Positions 1-5,522 of a stretch of DNA of 5,522 nucleotides are shown here, piece by piece (within the stretch, counting starts at the first letter, position 1; every line of letters starts with the position of its first letter). The position numbers were made by a program, and so were the translations under genes. This DNA is from Alphaproteobacteria bacterium (GTDB lineage Bacteria > Pseudomonadota > Alphaproteobacteria > Rs-D84): positions 1-5,522 of the forward strand of contig JAGCOQ010000094.1 in NCBI GenBank assembly GCA_017642625.1. The letters are read 5' to 3'. The notes below the pieces were generated by a model. It saw only the letters and a program-made list of their open reading frames with translations. It was not told the DNA's origin and searched no databases.

Positions 1-580
1 CGGTCAATTCTATGTAAATAATCGTTGGTTGGGCGGTATGTTGACCAACTGGACAACGGTTTCACAAAGCATCCGTCGTTTGAAAAAGATGGAATCCGAC
101 ATTGAAAACGCTGAAAAATTGGGTCTGACCAAGAAAGAAGTTGGTGTTATGACCAAAGAAGTTGCTAAATTGCGCGACATTTTCGGCGGTATTTTGGAAA
201 TGCACGGCACACCACAAGCAATGATCGTTATTGACGTTCCACGTGAATTGAACGCGGTTCGTGAAGCGAAAACTTTGGATATTCCGACAATCGCTATCTG
301 TGATACAAACGCAAATCCAGAATTGGTTGATTACCCAGTTCCGGGTAATGACGACGCGGCACGCGCATGCCAACTGTATTGCGATTTGTTCGTAGATGCA
401 ATTTTGTCTGGTATTGAAAAACGTTTGGGCGGTGCGGCTGGTAAAAAAGTCGAATCAGATATGATTGCTGCGGACGAAATCGAAGACGAAGCAAAAGATG
501 CCGAAGCCAAACAAAAAACAAAAAATATGGTTGCACGTGAAACACGTCGCAGCAAATTGGCCGACAAAGCCGATAAATAA
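1..580 (+). CDS. rpsB: 30S ribosomal protein S2 (5'-truncated by window edge)
   Basis: S2 is a small-subunit ribosomal protein that joins late in 30S assembly and is needed for docking of S1. The first complete codon is at base 2 and the frame is open to the TAA at 578-580, giving 192 visible residues. The stretch VNNRWLGGMLTNW near the visible N-terminus lines up with E. coli S2 from about residue 88, so about 87 residues lie outside the window. Further family landmarks are the LTKKE segment, VIDVPRE, the AICDTNANP segment and PGNDDA. The tail after IEKRLGG is about 50 residues long, rich in Glu, Asp, Lys and Ala, and longer than the E. coli tail. It is followed after 18 nt by tsf, the usual partner; the promoter must lie upstream of the window. 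The identification is secure. Confidence 0.97.
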   Translation, partial: GQFYVNNRWLGGMLTNWTTVSQSIRRLKKMESDIENAEKLGLTKKEVGVMTKEVAKLRDIFGGILEMHGTPQAMIVIDVPRELNAVREAKTLDIPTIAICDTNANPELVDYPVPGNDDAARACQLYCDLFVDAILSGIEKRLGGAAGKKVESDMIAADEIEDEAKDAEAKQKTKNMVARETRRSKLADKADK

Positions 581-588
581 AGGAATAT

Positions 589-594
589 GGGGGA
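589..594 (+). promoter_or_regulatory. Ribosome binding site that decides the tsf start
   Basis: A GGGGGA run ends 4 nt before the ATG at 599. An in-frame ATG at 587 also exists, but the only purine-rich element before it (AGGA, 581-584) is just 2 nt away, too close for normal use. Conservation also favours 599, because EF-Ts proteins typically begin MAEIT or MAEVT. Confidence 0.65.
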
Positions 595-598
595 AACA

Positions 599-1468
599 AT
601 GGCAGAAGTAACAGCAAAATTAATTCAAGAACTGCGTGAAAAAACATCCGCAGGTATGATGGATTGTAAAAAAGCATTGGTTGAAAACAATGGCGATATC
701 GAAGCCGCAGCCGACTGGTTGCGTCAAAAGGGTATTGTCAAAGCAGCATCCAAAGCAAGTCGTGTCGCTGCATCAGGATTGGTCACCGTTGTAAAGTGCG
801 ACAATATGGGTTGTGTTGTTGAACTTAATGCGGAAACGGACTTTGTTGCAAAGAACGACAAGTTCCAAAAATTAGTCGCTGATGTTGCAAACAAGGCGAT
901 TGAATTGGCGGGCGATTTTGATGCAACACTGGCCGCGGTCAAAGATGATATTGCTGCAACAATCGCGACAATCGGTGAAAATATGAATTTGCGCCGTATT
1001 GCCAAGGTTAGCGGTGATCACATCTATTCATATATTCACAATGCGTTGGTTCCGGGTATGGGTCAAATTGGCGTTGCCGTTGCCATCAATGGTGGAAACG
1101 AACACATTGACGAAATCGGACCAAAAATTGCAATGCATATTGCTGCGAACAAGCCTGAATTCATGACAATTGCTGATGTTGATCCAAAGGCGGTTGAACG
1201 TGAAAAGAAGGTGTTCATTGAATCTGGGGCGACAAACGGCAAACCAGATATGGTTGTTGAAAAGATGGTCGCTGGTCGTATCAACAAATGGTATGCAGAA
1301 TCCGTTCTGGAAGAACAACCGTTTGTTATGGATCCATCCAAGACAGTTAAACAAGTTATTGACGAAGCCGGTGGTAAATTGGCTGGGTTCGCTTATTACG
1401 TGTTGGGTGAAGGTATCGAAAAACGCGAAGATAACTTGGCGGATGAAGTTGCAAAAATGTTGAAATAA
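599..1468 (+). CDS. tsf: Elongation factor Ts
   Basis: EF-Ts is the cytoplasmic guanine-nucleotide exchange factor that releases GDP from EF-Tu so that it can reload with GTP. From ATG 599 the product is 289 residues, close to the 283 of E. coli. The N-terminal UBA-like domain (about 1-50) carries the family signature ELREKTSAGMMDCKKAL. The EF-Tu-contacting signature TDFVAKND is at residues 80-87. The core has VPGMGQIGVAV near 151-161, then KMVAGRINKWYAE and QPFVMDPSKTV (about 222-250), and the C-terminus has the typical LGEGIEK. The longer reading from ATG 587 would add only MGET and is less likely. It is the last gene of the rpsB-tsf unit, since an intrinsic terminator starts about 20 nt after the stop. 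No disruption or missing motif is seen. Confidence 0.97.
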   Translation: MAEVTAKLIQELREKTSAGMMDCKKALVENNGDIEAAADWLRQKGIVKAASKASRVAASGLVTVVKCDNMGCVVELNAETDFVAKNDKFQKLVADVANKAIELAGDFDATLAAVKDDIAATIATIGENMNLRRIAKVSGDHIYSYIHNALVPGMGQIGVAVAINGGNEHIDEIGPKIAMHIAANKPEFMTIADVDPKAVEREKKVFIESGATNGKPDMVVEKMVAGRINKWYAESVLEEQPFVMDPSKTVKQVIDEAGGKLAGFAYYVLGEGIEKREDNLADEVAKMLK

Positions 1469-1488
1469 TATTTTTGTCAACAGAAAAT

Positions 1489-1516
1489 AAAAATCCGGCA
1501 CTTCGCCGGATTTTTT
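1489..1516 (+). terminator. Intrinsic terminator of rpsB-tsf
   Basis: The arms AAAAATCCGGC (1489-1499) and GCCGGATTTTT (1505-1515) pair perfectly around the 5-nt loop ACTTC, and the 3' side forms a T6 run at 1511-1516. The GC-rich inner stem (TCCGGC/GCCGGA) with flanking A and T tracts is the standard Rho-independent layout. The A tract on the 5' side could in principle give some termination in the opposite direction, but nothing on the minus strand needs it here. Confidence 0.93.
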
Positions 1517-1525
1517 AATGCTTTG

Positions 1526-1554
1526 TTGAAACAAATTAAAATAAATGCTATGAT
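1526..1554 (+). promoter_or_regulatory. Sigma-70-type promoter for tyrS
   Basis: The -35 element is TTGAAA (1526-1531) and the -10 element is TATGAT (1549-1554), separated by exactly 17 bp. A TG dinucleotide at 1546-1547 gives an extended -10 (TGC-TATGAT). Both hexamers are one mismatch from TTGACA and TATAAT. Transcription would start near 1561, leaving a leader of about 14 nt. The promoter begins only 10 bp after the tsf terminator, so the two transcription units are cleanly separated. The call rests on sequence only. Confidence 0.8.
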
Positions 1555-1560
1555 TTTTAC

Positions 1561-1569
1561 AAAGGAAAG
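1561..1569 (+). promoter_or_regulatory. tyrS ribosome binding site
   Basis: AAAGGAAAG lies a few bases ahead of the ATG at 1575, with good Shine-Dalgarno character and spacing. With the predicted transcription start near 1561 it would sit at the extreme 5' end of the mRNA. That leaves no room for a T-box or an attenuator leader. Confidence 0.7.
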
Positions 1570-1574
1570 ACAAA

Positions 1575-2789
1575 ATGGCACAAAAATTATTCGATATGTT
1601 GCAAGAGCGCGGATTTGTGAAAGATATGACACATCCGGACGCAATAAAAAAACTTTTAAATGGCAATAAAAAAATCACTTTCTATTTGGGAATTGATCCA
1701 ACAGCGGACAGTTTGCACATTGGGCATTTCTTTGCGTTGCGTATGTTTCGGCATTTGCAGAATGCGGGGCATCATGGCGTCTTGCTGATTGGTGGTGCGA
1801 CATCAATGGTTGGCGACCCGACCGGTAAATCTGATATGCGTAAAATGCTTACGCGCGAACAGGTGAAACATAACCTGAAAGAAGTGCGCGATTTGGCAAG
1901 TCGTTTTGTTTTGCCAGGAACCGAAATTGTGAACAATGACGATTGGATGAAGAAATTCACTTATGTTGATTTCTTGCGCTTGGTTTGCACGCATTTTAAT
2001 GTCAGCACCATGCTAGCAAGCGAGGCATACGCCCGTCGTCGTGAAAATGGTGGACTTACTTTCTTGGAAATGGGCTATATGCCGATGCAGGCATACGACT
2101 TTGTCCATTTGCACAACGAATATGGTTGCATTTTGGAAATAGGGGGCAGCGACCAGTGGGGCAACATTGTCGCGGGAACTGAACTGTTCCGCAAAATGAA
2201 TATCGAACAGGGCAAAGACAAAGAAGAAATATATGGTTTGACATCACCGTTGCTTATGACCGCAGACGGTAAAAAAATGGGCAAGACCGAAAAGGGAACA
2301 CTGTGGGTTGCGCGTGAAAAAACAACACCATACGATTTTTACCAATACTTCTATAACACTGGGGACGAAAACACCGAAACTTTGTTGGCGTTGTTCACAG
2401 ATATCCCGATGGATGAAATCAAGAAAATGTGCAAGTCTGATATCGTTGCGGCGAAAAGACGTATGGCATTTGAAATCACTAAATTGATTCATGGCGAAGA
2501 TGTGGCGAAAACTGCGGCTGAAACGGCAATGTCGTTATTCAGTGGTGGCGGAAATACGGCTGATATGCCAACGGCGGAAATCAAAATGAAATCACCAATG
2601 GGTGTGTTGGATTTCCTGTGCGAGTCCGGTTTGTTCACATCTAAATCCGAAGCGCGTCGTAATGTTGAACAGGGCGGTATTCAAATTGACGGTAAAAAAA
2701 TTACCGACCCGAAAACAATGATTGCGCCAAGTGATGAAATAACAGTGCAAAAGGGCAAGAAGGTTTTCTTGCGCGTGATTTGTAAATAA
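1575..2789 (+). CDS. tyrS: Tyrosyl-tRNA synthetase (tyrosine--tRNA ligase)
   Basis: This class I aminoacyl-tRNA synthetase attaches tyrosine to tRNA-Tyr using ATP in the cytoplasm. The 404-residue product is of normal bacterial TyrRS length (E. coli 424). The Rossmann catalytic domain starts with FYLGIDPTADSLHIGH: Tyr37 matches the tyrosine-binding Tyr of E. coli, and the HIGH motif is at 48-51. The MQAYDF segment (171-176) supplies the substrate-contacting Asp175, and GGSDQWGN is at 190-197. The KMSKS-type loop is KMGKT at 234-238, the form expected of TyrRS rather than a defect. The anticodon-binding region follows, then a C-terminal S4 RNA-binding domain at about 341-402 (SKSEARRNVEQGG and IDGKKI). 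All catalytic landmarks are intact. It has its own promoter and RBS and shares its transcript with the EnvC-like gene one base downstream. Confidence 0.97.
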   Translation: MAQKLFDMLQERGFVKDMTHPDAIKKLLNGNKKITFYLGIDPTADSLHIGHFFALRMFRHLQNAGHHGVLLIGGATSMVGDPTGKSDMRKMLTREQVKHNLKEVRDLASRFVLPGTEIVNNDDWMKKFTYVDFLRLVCTHFNVSTMLASEAYARRRENGGLTFLEMGYMPMQAYDFVHLHNEYGCILEIGGSDQWGNIVAGTELFRKMNIEQGKDKEEIYGLTSPLLMTADGKKMGKTEKGTLWVAREKTTPYDFYQYFYNTGDENTETLLALFTDIPMDEIKKMCKSDIVAAKRRMAFEITKLIHGEDVAKTAAETAMSLFSGGGNTADMPTAEIKMKSPMGVLDFLCESGLFTSKSEARRNVEQGGIQIDGKKITDPKTMIAPSDEITVQKGKKVFLRVICK

Positions 2790-2790
2790 G

Positions 2791-3873
2791 ATGAGGTTTT
2801 CACGATACATTTTTTTCGTGATAATAACTTTTGCATGTGTATCGTTTGCACATGGCGACGACCTTGCTAAAATCCAAAGCCAGATTGCCCAAACGGAAAA
2901 GCAGAACCAAGAATTATCGGTCAAGGTGGCATCCAGTGAACGTGATGTCGCCGCGACCAAGAAACAACTGGTCAAAGCCGCCGATCAGGTGAGTTCCTTG
3001 GAACAGCGTCGCGCCGAAATGGCAAAGAAAATCGCCGAACTGGACGACAGAATAGATGCTATTACGCGCGAAATAGAAGCGAACCGCGGTCGCATTTCTG
3101 ATTCTGCGGCATCTATTTTGTTTGTGGCAATGAATCCCAACTTTGATACGGACAATATGCGCGACTATGTTTTGATGTCGTCTGTGTTGACGGGGGCATC
3201 TGATCGCTTTTCCGAAGAAATAGAAATCGCAAACAAGCAAGTCAAAGAATTGGAACAGGTGCGCAGTGAACGCGCCATCGAAAAGGAAAAGTTAGACAGA
3301 ACCGCGCAAAAATATACGCGTGAACGTAATGAGTTGGATAAGTTGTTGCGGACGCGTTCGGCACAAAACGAAAAACTGAAATCGCAACAGGCAGGATTGC
3401 AAAAGAAATTGCGCGAATTGTCGGCGCGCGCGAAAAGTATTTCAGAATTGTCTGCGGGTGTTGGTTCATCGGAAATGTCGTCTGATGCGTCATTCTCGCG
3501 CAGGAAACTGAACTTGCCGGTGCGCGGGCGCGTTGTGGTGCACTATGGTGAAAAGACGGCGTTGGGATTGAAATCTGATGGTTGGCGGATTCGCACGCGT
3601 GGTGATGCGCTGGTTATGGCACCCGCGGACGGTATTGTGAAGTTTGCCGATAATTTCCGCGGCTTTGGCAAGGTTATAATTATGTCGCACAAAAACGGAT
3701 ACAATACCGTTATGACAAATCTGGGCAGTATAGATGTTTTGCCCGATCAAGAAGTTTTGGCGGGCGAACCGGTCGGTCGTATGAGTTCTGATAAACAAGA
3801 AATGTATTTGGAAGTTCGCCGTGGTAACGCATCTGTGGATCCGGCGCGCTTGTTCCGCGACGAAGACAGATAG
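2791..3873 (+). CDS. Secreted EnvC-like murein hydrolase activator (coiled coil + degenerate M23/LytM domain)
   Basis: The likely role is periplasmic activation of cell-wall amidases during septum splitting, as for E. coli EnvC. The 360-residue product starts with a Sec signal peptide (RFSR, then a hydrophobic stretch) with probable cleavage after AHG at residue 22. Long heptad-like coiled-coil segments run from about 24 to 105 and 140 to 220. A C-terminal M23/LytM domain (about 239-356) starts NLPVRGRVVVHYGEKT and has PADGIVKFAD and GFGKVIIMSH. Zinc-site residues of active M23 peptidases are missing: by alignment the HxxxD pair is Ser262/Arg266, and the HxH pair is Glu337/Tyr339 in EMYLEVRRG. 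His300 remains. EnvC has the same kind of loss, so this is probably a regulator, not an enzyme. The ATG is 1 bp after the tyrS stop. There is no nearby Shine-Dalgarno, and an in-frame TGA at 2776-2778 excludes an upstream start, so translational coupling is likely. The family is clear; orthology to envC itself is not proven. Confidence 0.88.
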   Translation: MRFSRYIFFVIITFACVSFAHGDDLAKIQSQIAQTEKQNQELSVKVASSERDVAATKKQLVKAADQVSSLEQRRAEMAKKIAELDDRIDAITREIEANRGRISDSAASILFVAMNPNFDTDNMRDYVLMSSVLTGASDRFSEEIEIANKQVKELEQVRSERAIEKEKLDRTAQKYTRERNELDKLLRTRSAQNEKLKSQQAGLQKKLRELSARAKSISELSAGVGSSEMSSDASFSRRKLNLPVRGRVVVHYGEKTALGLKSDGWRIRTRGDALVMAPADGIVKFADNFRGFGKVIIMSHKNGYNTVMTNLGSIDVLPDQEVLAGEPVGRMSSDKQEMYLEVRRGNASVDPARLFRDEDR

Positions 3874-3879
3874 TCCGGA

Positions 3880-4809
3880 TTATTTCAAGAATTGTCTTTC
3901 TGTGTTTTGAATTGCCGCAATTTGTGCGCGCATAAATTCAACTTTTGCAGCGTTATTTCGAATGCTTTTTTCGTTCTTTGGCGTTTTGCGCAAATCGTCA
4001 GATGCTTTTATAAAACGCTTCAAGTGTACGACAATTATACGATACTTCATTATTTCACGCAGTGTGTCGTTTTTAGCACTAAGCATAGGGTACAAACTTT
4101 TGTTGTGCAGTTTTGTATATGTTTCATACACAGGTCTGTAAATCCCCAGACCTATTTGTAATGGTGCGAAAATGTCGTGATATATAAAGTTATAGCCCGC
4201 ATCTGCGAAATCGATAATAGATAAACGGCTGGTCGCGGGGTCGTAAAAAACATTTTCGTCATTTAAATCGCAATGCGACCATGCCATACGGGTCACATAT
4301 TCAAAGGACGCAATATCATCACGAATGCGTGACATTTGACGGATGTCGTTTTTATTGAACCAAATGGACATTTTTTCGTTGATAAATTTGTCCAAACGCT
4401 GAAACTTTATTTCGTCTGATATTTTGTGTGTGATTGGCTGTTCAACTGGTTTTAATTCATTCATATCAACCAAGAAACTTCCGATACTGTTGATAATTTC
4501 ATATTGCTGACGACGGGACAGGGTGTGATACAATTCGCGGGTCAGTGGCATACCTGGGGCGCGTTCTTCCAATATCTGAAATTCGTCATCACGAATAAAA
4601 AGCATTTGTGGGACATTATACACAGGATTATTGACAGCACGAATTGCGTCAATCGTTTCCTTTGTTTTATGCTGTTTCGTCAACCATTTCGCATGTTCTT
4701 CGTCGGACATGTTCGGTAATGGGCGTTTCAATACGTAGTCAGCGCCGTAATAGACAGCGTATGTTTCACGTCCGTGGTGCTTTAATTTGCGTATGTCGTT
4801 GTTTCCCAT
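3880..4809 (-). CDS. APH/choline-kinase-fold phosphotransferase, substrate unknown
   Basis: This is a 309-residue cytoplasmic protein with the protein-kinase-like fold of aminoglycoside phosphotransferases and choline/ethanolamine kinases, without signal peptide or membrane segment. In the N-lobe, DYVLKRPLP puts the invariant ATP-binding Lys at residue 28, and ILEERAPGMPL (79-89) matches the hinge segment of the family. In the C-lobe, the catalytic loop is HCDLNDEN (179-186, Asp181 and Asn186) and the metal-binding segment is IIDFADAGYN (198-207, Asp200). The AGYN plus following HDI pattern resembles choline kinases (LicA-like) more than typical antibiotic kinases, but this is not enough to name a substrate. 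All key kinase residues are present, so it is probably active. The start at 4809 is 13 nt after the Fic stop, with only a weak AGAGA-type RBS, which suggests one operon. Its stop faces the EnvC-like gene across 6 bp. Confidence 0.85.
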   Translation of the reverse strand: MGNNDIRKLKHHGRETYAVYYGADYVLKRPLPNMSDEEHAKWLTKQHKTKETIDAIRAVNNPVYNVPQMLFIRDDEFQILEERAPGMPLTRELYHTLSRRQQYEIINSIGSFLVDMNELKPVEQPITHKISDEIKFQRLDKFINEKMSIWFNKNDIRQMSRIRDDIASFEYVTRMAWSHCDLNDENVFYDPATSRLSIIDFADAGYNFIYHDIFAPLQIGLGIYRPVYETYTKLHNKSLYPMLSAKNDTLREIMKYRIIVVHLKRFIKASDDLRKTPKNEKSIRNNAAKVEFMRAQIAAIQNTERQFLK

Positions 4810-4822
4810 GTGTATCTCTGTC

Positions 4823-5522
4823 TTATCCGATTTGCGACTGCTTTATATTGCGCAAGATACCGCGATATGATCGTTCCGCCACGCGCAACATATATTCTTT
4901 ATACTCTTTGTTACGACCGTTCGCGCGTGCCGCAATGGCGTCAATATAACCGCGTTTATCTTCGCGATTATCAAAAAATATCATTGGCAATTTGTTCAGA
5001 ACTAAAAACAAGTTCATTGCCGCACGTGCCAAACGCTTATTACAATCTTCGAATGGTTGCAGTGCAATTATTTCATAGTGTAAATCAAATGCGCGATCCA
5101 GTATGCTGGACGTGCGTGTGTTTGCATTGCGCACGATTTCGTTCATTGTGTATGCGACCAGATTAGGGTCAAGTGCATGCATACGACCACCATTGACAAT
5201 GATATTTAATACTTTGTCATCTGTGCGATATTGACCGCCGACCCATTCCATATAAGTGTGCTGGGTAAACATAACATGCATTTGTCTGATGTCGTCAATA
5301 TTTAATTGATGTTGCGTTTGTTTATCTTGGAATTGATTAATGTAATCATAGACATAGTTAATGTTGTGCATATAGGTAAAATCAATCTTGGTTTTATCCT
5401 GTGATGCTTGGAATAAAACGGTTGGTTCCACCGAAGTTATGCGATAACGAACCCAATACATGTTGTTCAGGCGCCGAACATTGTTCGGTCCAGATGTGTA
5501 ATCAGATATCTGTGTGCAAAGC
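4823..5522 (-). CDS. Fic/Doc-fold protein with His-to-Gln in the active-site motif (probably 5'-truncated)
   Basis: Fic proteins usually transfer AMP or another phosphate-containing group to target hydroxyls, and the Doc subgroup phosphorylates EF-Tu. Counting from the ATG at 5461 there are 212 residues. The Fic core includes GGQYRTDDKVL (75-85, the flap region), DLHYEIIAL before the motif, the motif QPFEDCNKRLAR (135-146), a hydrophobic helix (MNLFLVLNKLP), and RGYIDAIAARANGRNKEY. The motif departs from HxFx(D/E)GNGRxxR: the catalytic His is Gln135 (codon CAA), and GNGR is CNKR, as in Doc-type NKR proteins. Both arginines (143, 146) remain. AMPylation or kinase activity is therefore doubtful. 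No (S/T)xxxE(G/N) inhibitory helix was recognised. The frame stays open with no stop and no ATG, GTG or TTG from 5461 to the window end, and the ATG at 5461 has no clear RBS, so the true start probably lies outside. It is first in an apparent operon with the kinase. Confidence 0.85.
   Translation of the reverse strand, partial: LCTQISDYTSGPNNVRRLNNMYWVRYRITSVEPTVLFQASQDKTKIDFTYMHNINYVYDYINQFQDKQTQHQLNIDDIRQMHVMFTQHTYMEWVGGQYRTDDKVLNIIVNGGRMHALDPNLVAYTMNEIVRNANTRTSSILDRAFDLHYEIIALQPFEDCNKRLARAAMNLFLVLNKLPMIFFDNREDKRGYIDAIAARANGRNKEYKEYMLRVAERSYRGILRNIKQSQIG

Noticed and set aside
587..598. Upstream in-frame ATG for tsf (adds MGET)
   Set aside because: AGGA is only 2 nt from this ATG, whereas GGGGGA is well placed for ATG 599, and EF-Ts proteins begin MAEVT or similar.
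2375..2386. KMGKT instead of KMSKS in TyrRS-type motifs elsewhere suspected as a defect
   Set aside because: Bacterial TyrRS normally carries K(F/M)GK(S/T) at this loop (at 2274-2288 here), so KMGKT is typical; the stretch at these coordinates is ordinary coding sequence.
2805..2975. Minus-strand and other-frame open frames overlapping the genes, such as those across the tyrS/EnvC-like boundary
   Set aside because: They overlap well-supported conserved genes, show no recognisable protein motifs and have no independent RBS or promoter, so they are shadow frames.
3839..3880. Possible terminator between the converging EnvC-like and kinase genes (ATCCGG...CCGGAT, with an inner CGCG/CGCG pair)
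   Set aside because: The outer stem is only 6 bp across a 29-nt gap, the inner stem only 4 bp, and there is no T run on either strand. It is not a convincing intrinsic terminator.
3880..4809. Aminoglycoside resistance gene reading of the kinase
   Set aside because: It shares the fold and the HxDxxxxN loop, but the sequence does not match a resistance enzyme I recognise and the AGYN segment points towards choline-kinase-like proteins. Resistance cannot be claimed.
5474..5488. LexA/SOS box call for the palindrome
   Set aside because: The half-site spacing (GAAC-N3-GTTC) fits neither the alphaproteobacterial GTTC-N7-GTTC repeat nor the Bacillus N4 box. It is kept only as an unexplained palindrome.

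Overview
The window reads as a piece of chromosome from a Gram-negative (diderm) bacterium, most likely an alphaproteobacterium of moderate to low GC. The case rests on proteobacterial-type S2, EF-Ts and TyrRS sequences and on a secreted EnvC-like cell-division factor, which implies an outer membrane and periplasm. The phylum call is inference from protein similarity recalled by eye; no 16S or other lineage marker is present.

Left part (1-1516, + strand): the 3' two-thirds of rpsB (ribosomal protein S2, 5' end cut by the window edge) is followed 18 nt later by a complete tsf (EF-Ts). This is the classic translation operon. It closes with a clear intrinsic terminator right after tsf, so pyrH and frr, which often follow tsf, are not in this unit. 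Middle part (1517-3873, + strand): a near-consensus sigma-70-type promoter with an extended -10 drives tyrS (tyrosyl-tRNA synthetase). One base after the tyrS stop comes a secreted coiled-coil protein with a degenerate M23/LytM domain, an EnvC-type murein hydrolase activator. It has no Shine-Dalgarno of its own and is probably translated by coupling to tyrS.

Right part (3880-5522, - strand): two genes converge on the EnvC-like gene with only 6 bp between stop codons. In transcription order these are a Fic/Doc-fold protein, open to the window edge and so probably 5'-truncated here, and, 13 nt downstream, an APH/choline-kinase-fold phosphotransferase. They look like a two-gene operon. The Fic protein has a Doc-like motif in which the catalytic His is replaced by Gln, whereas the kinase keeps its invariant Lys, its HxDxxxxN loop and its metal-binding Asp. 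This Fic/kinase pair is the accessory-looking and most interesting part of the window. The rest is core housekeeping in a somewhat rearranged order.

No RNA genes, CRISPR arrays, insertion sequences or long repeats were seen. No gene-free stretch exceeds 110 bp.
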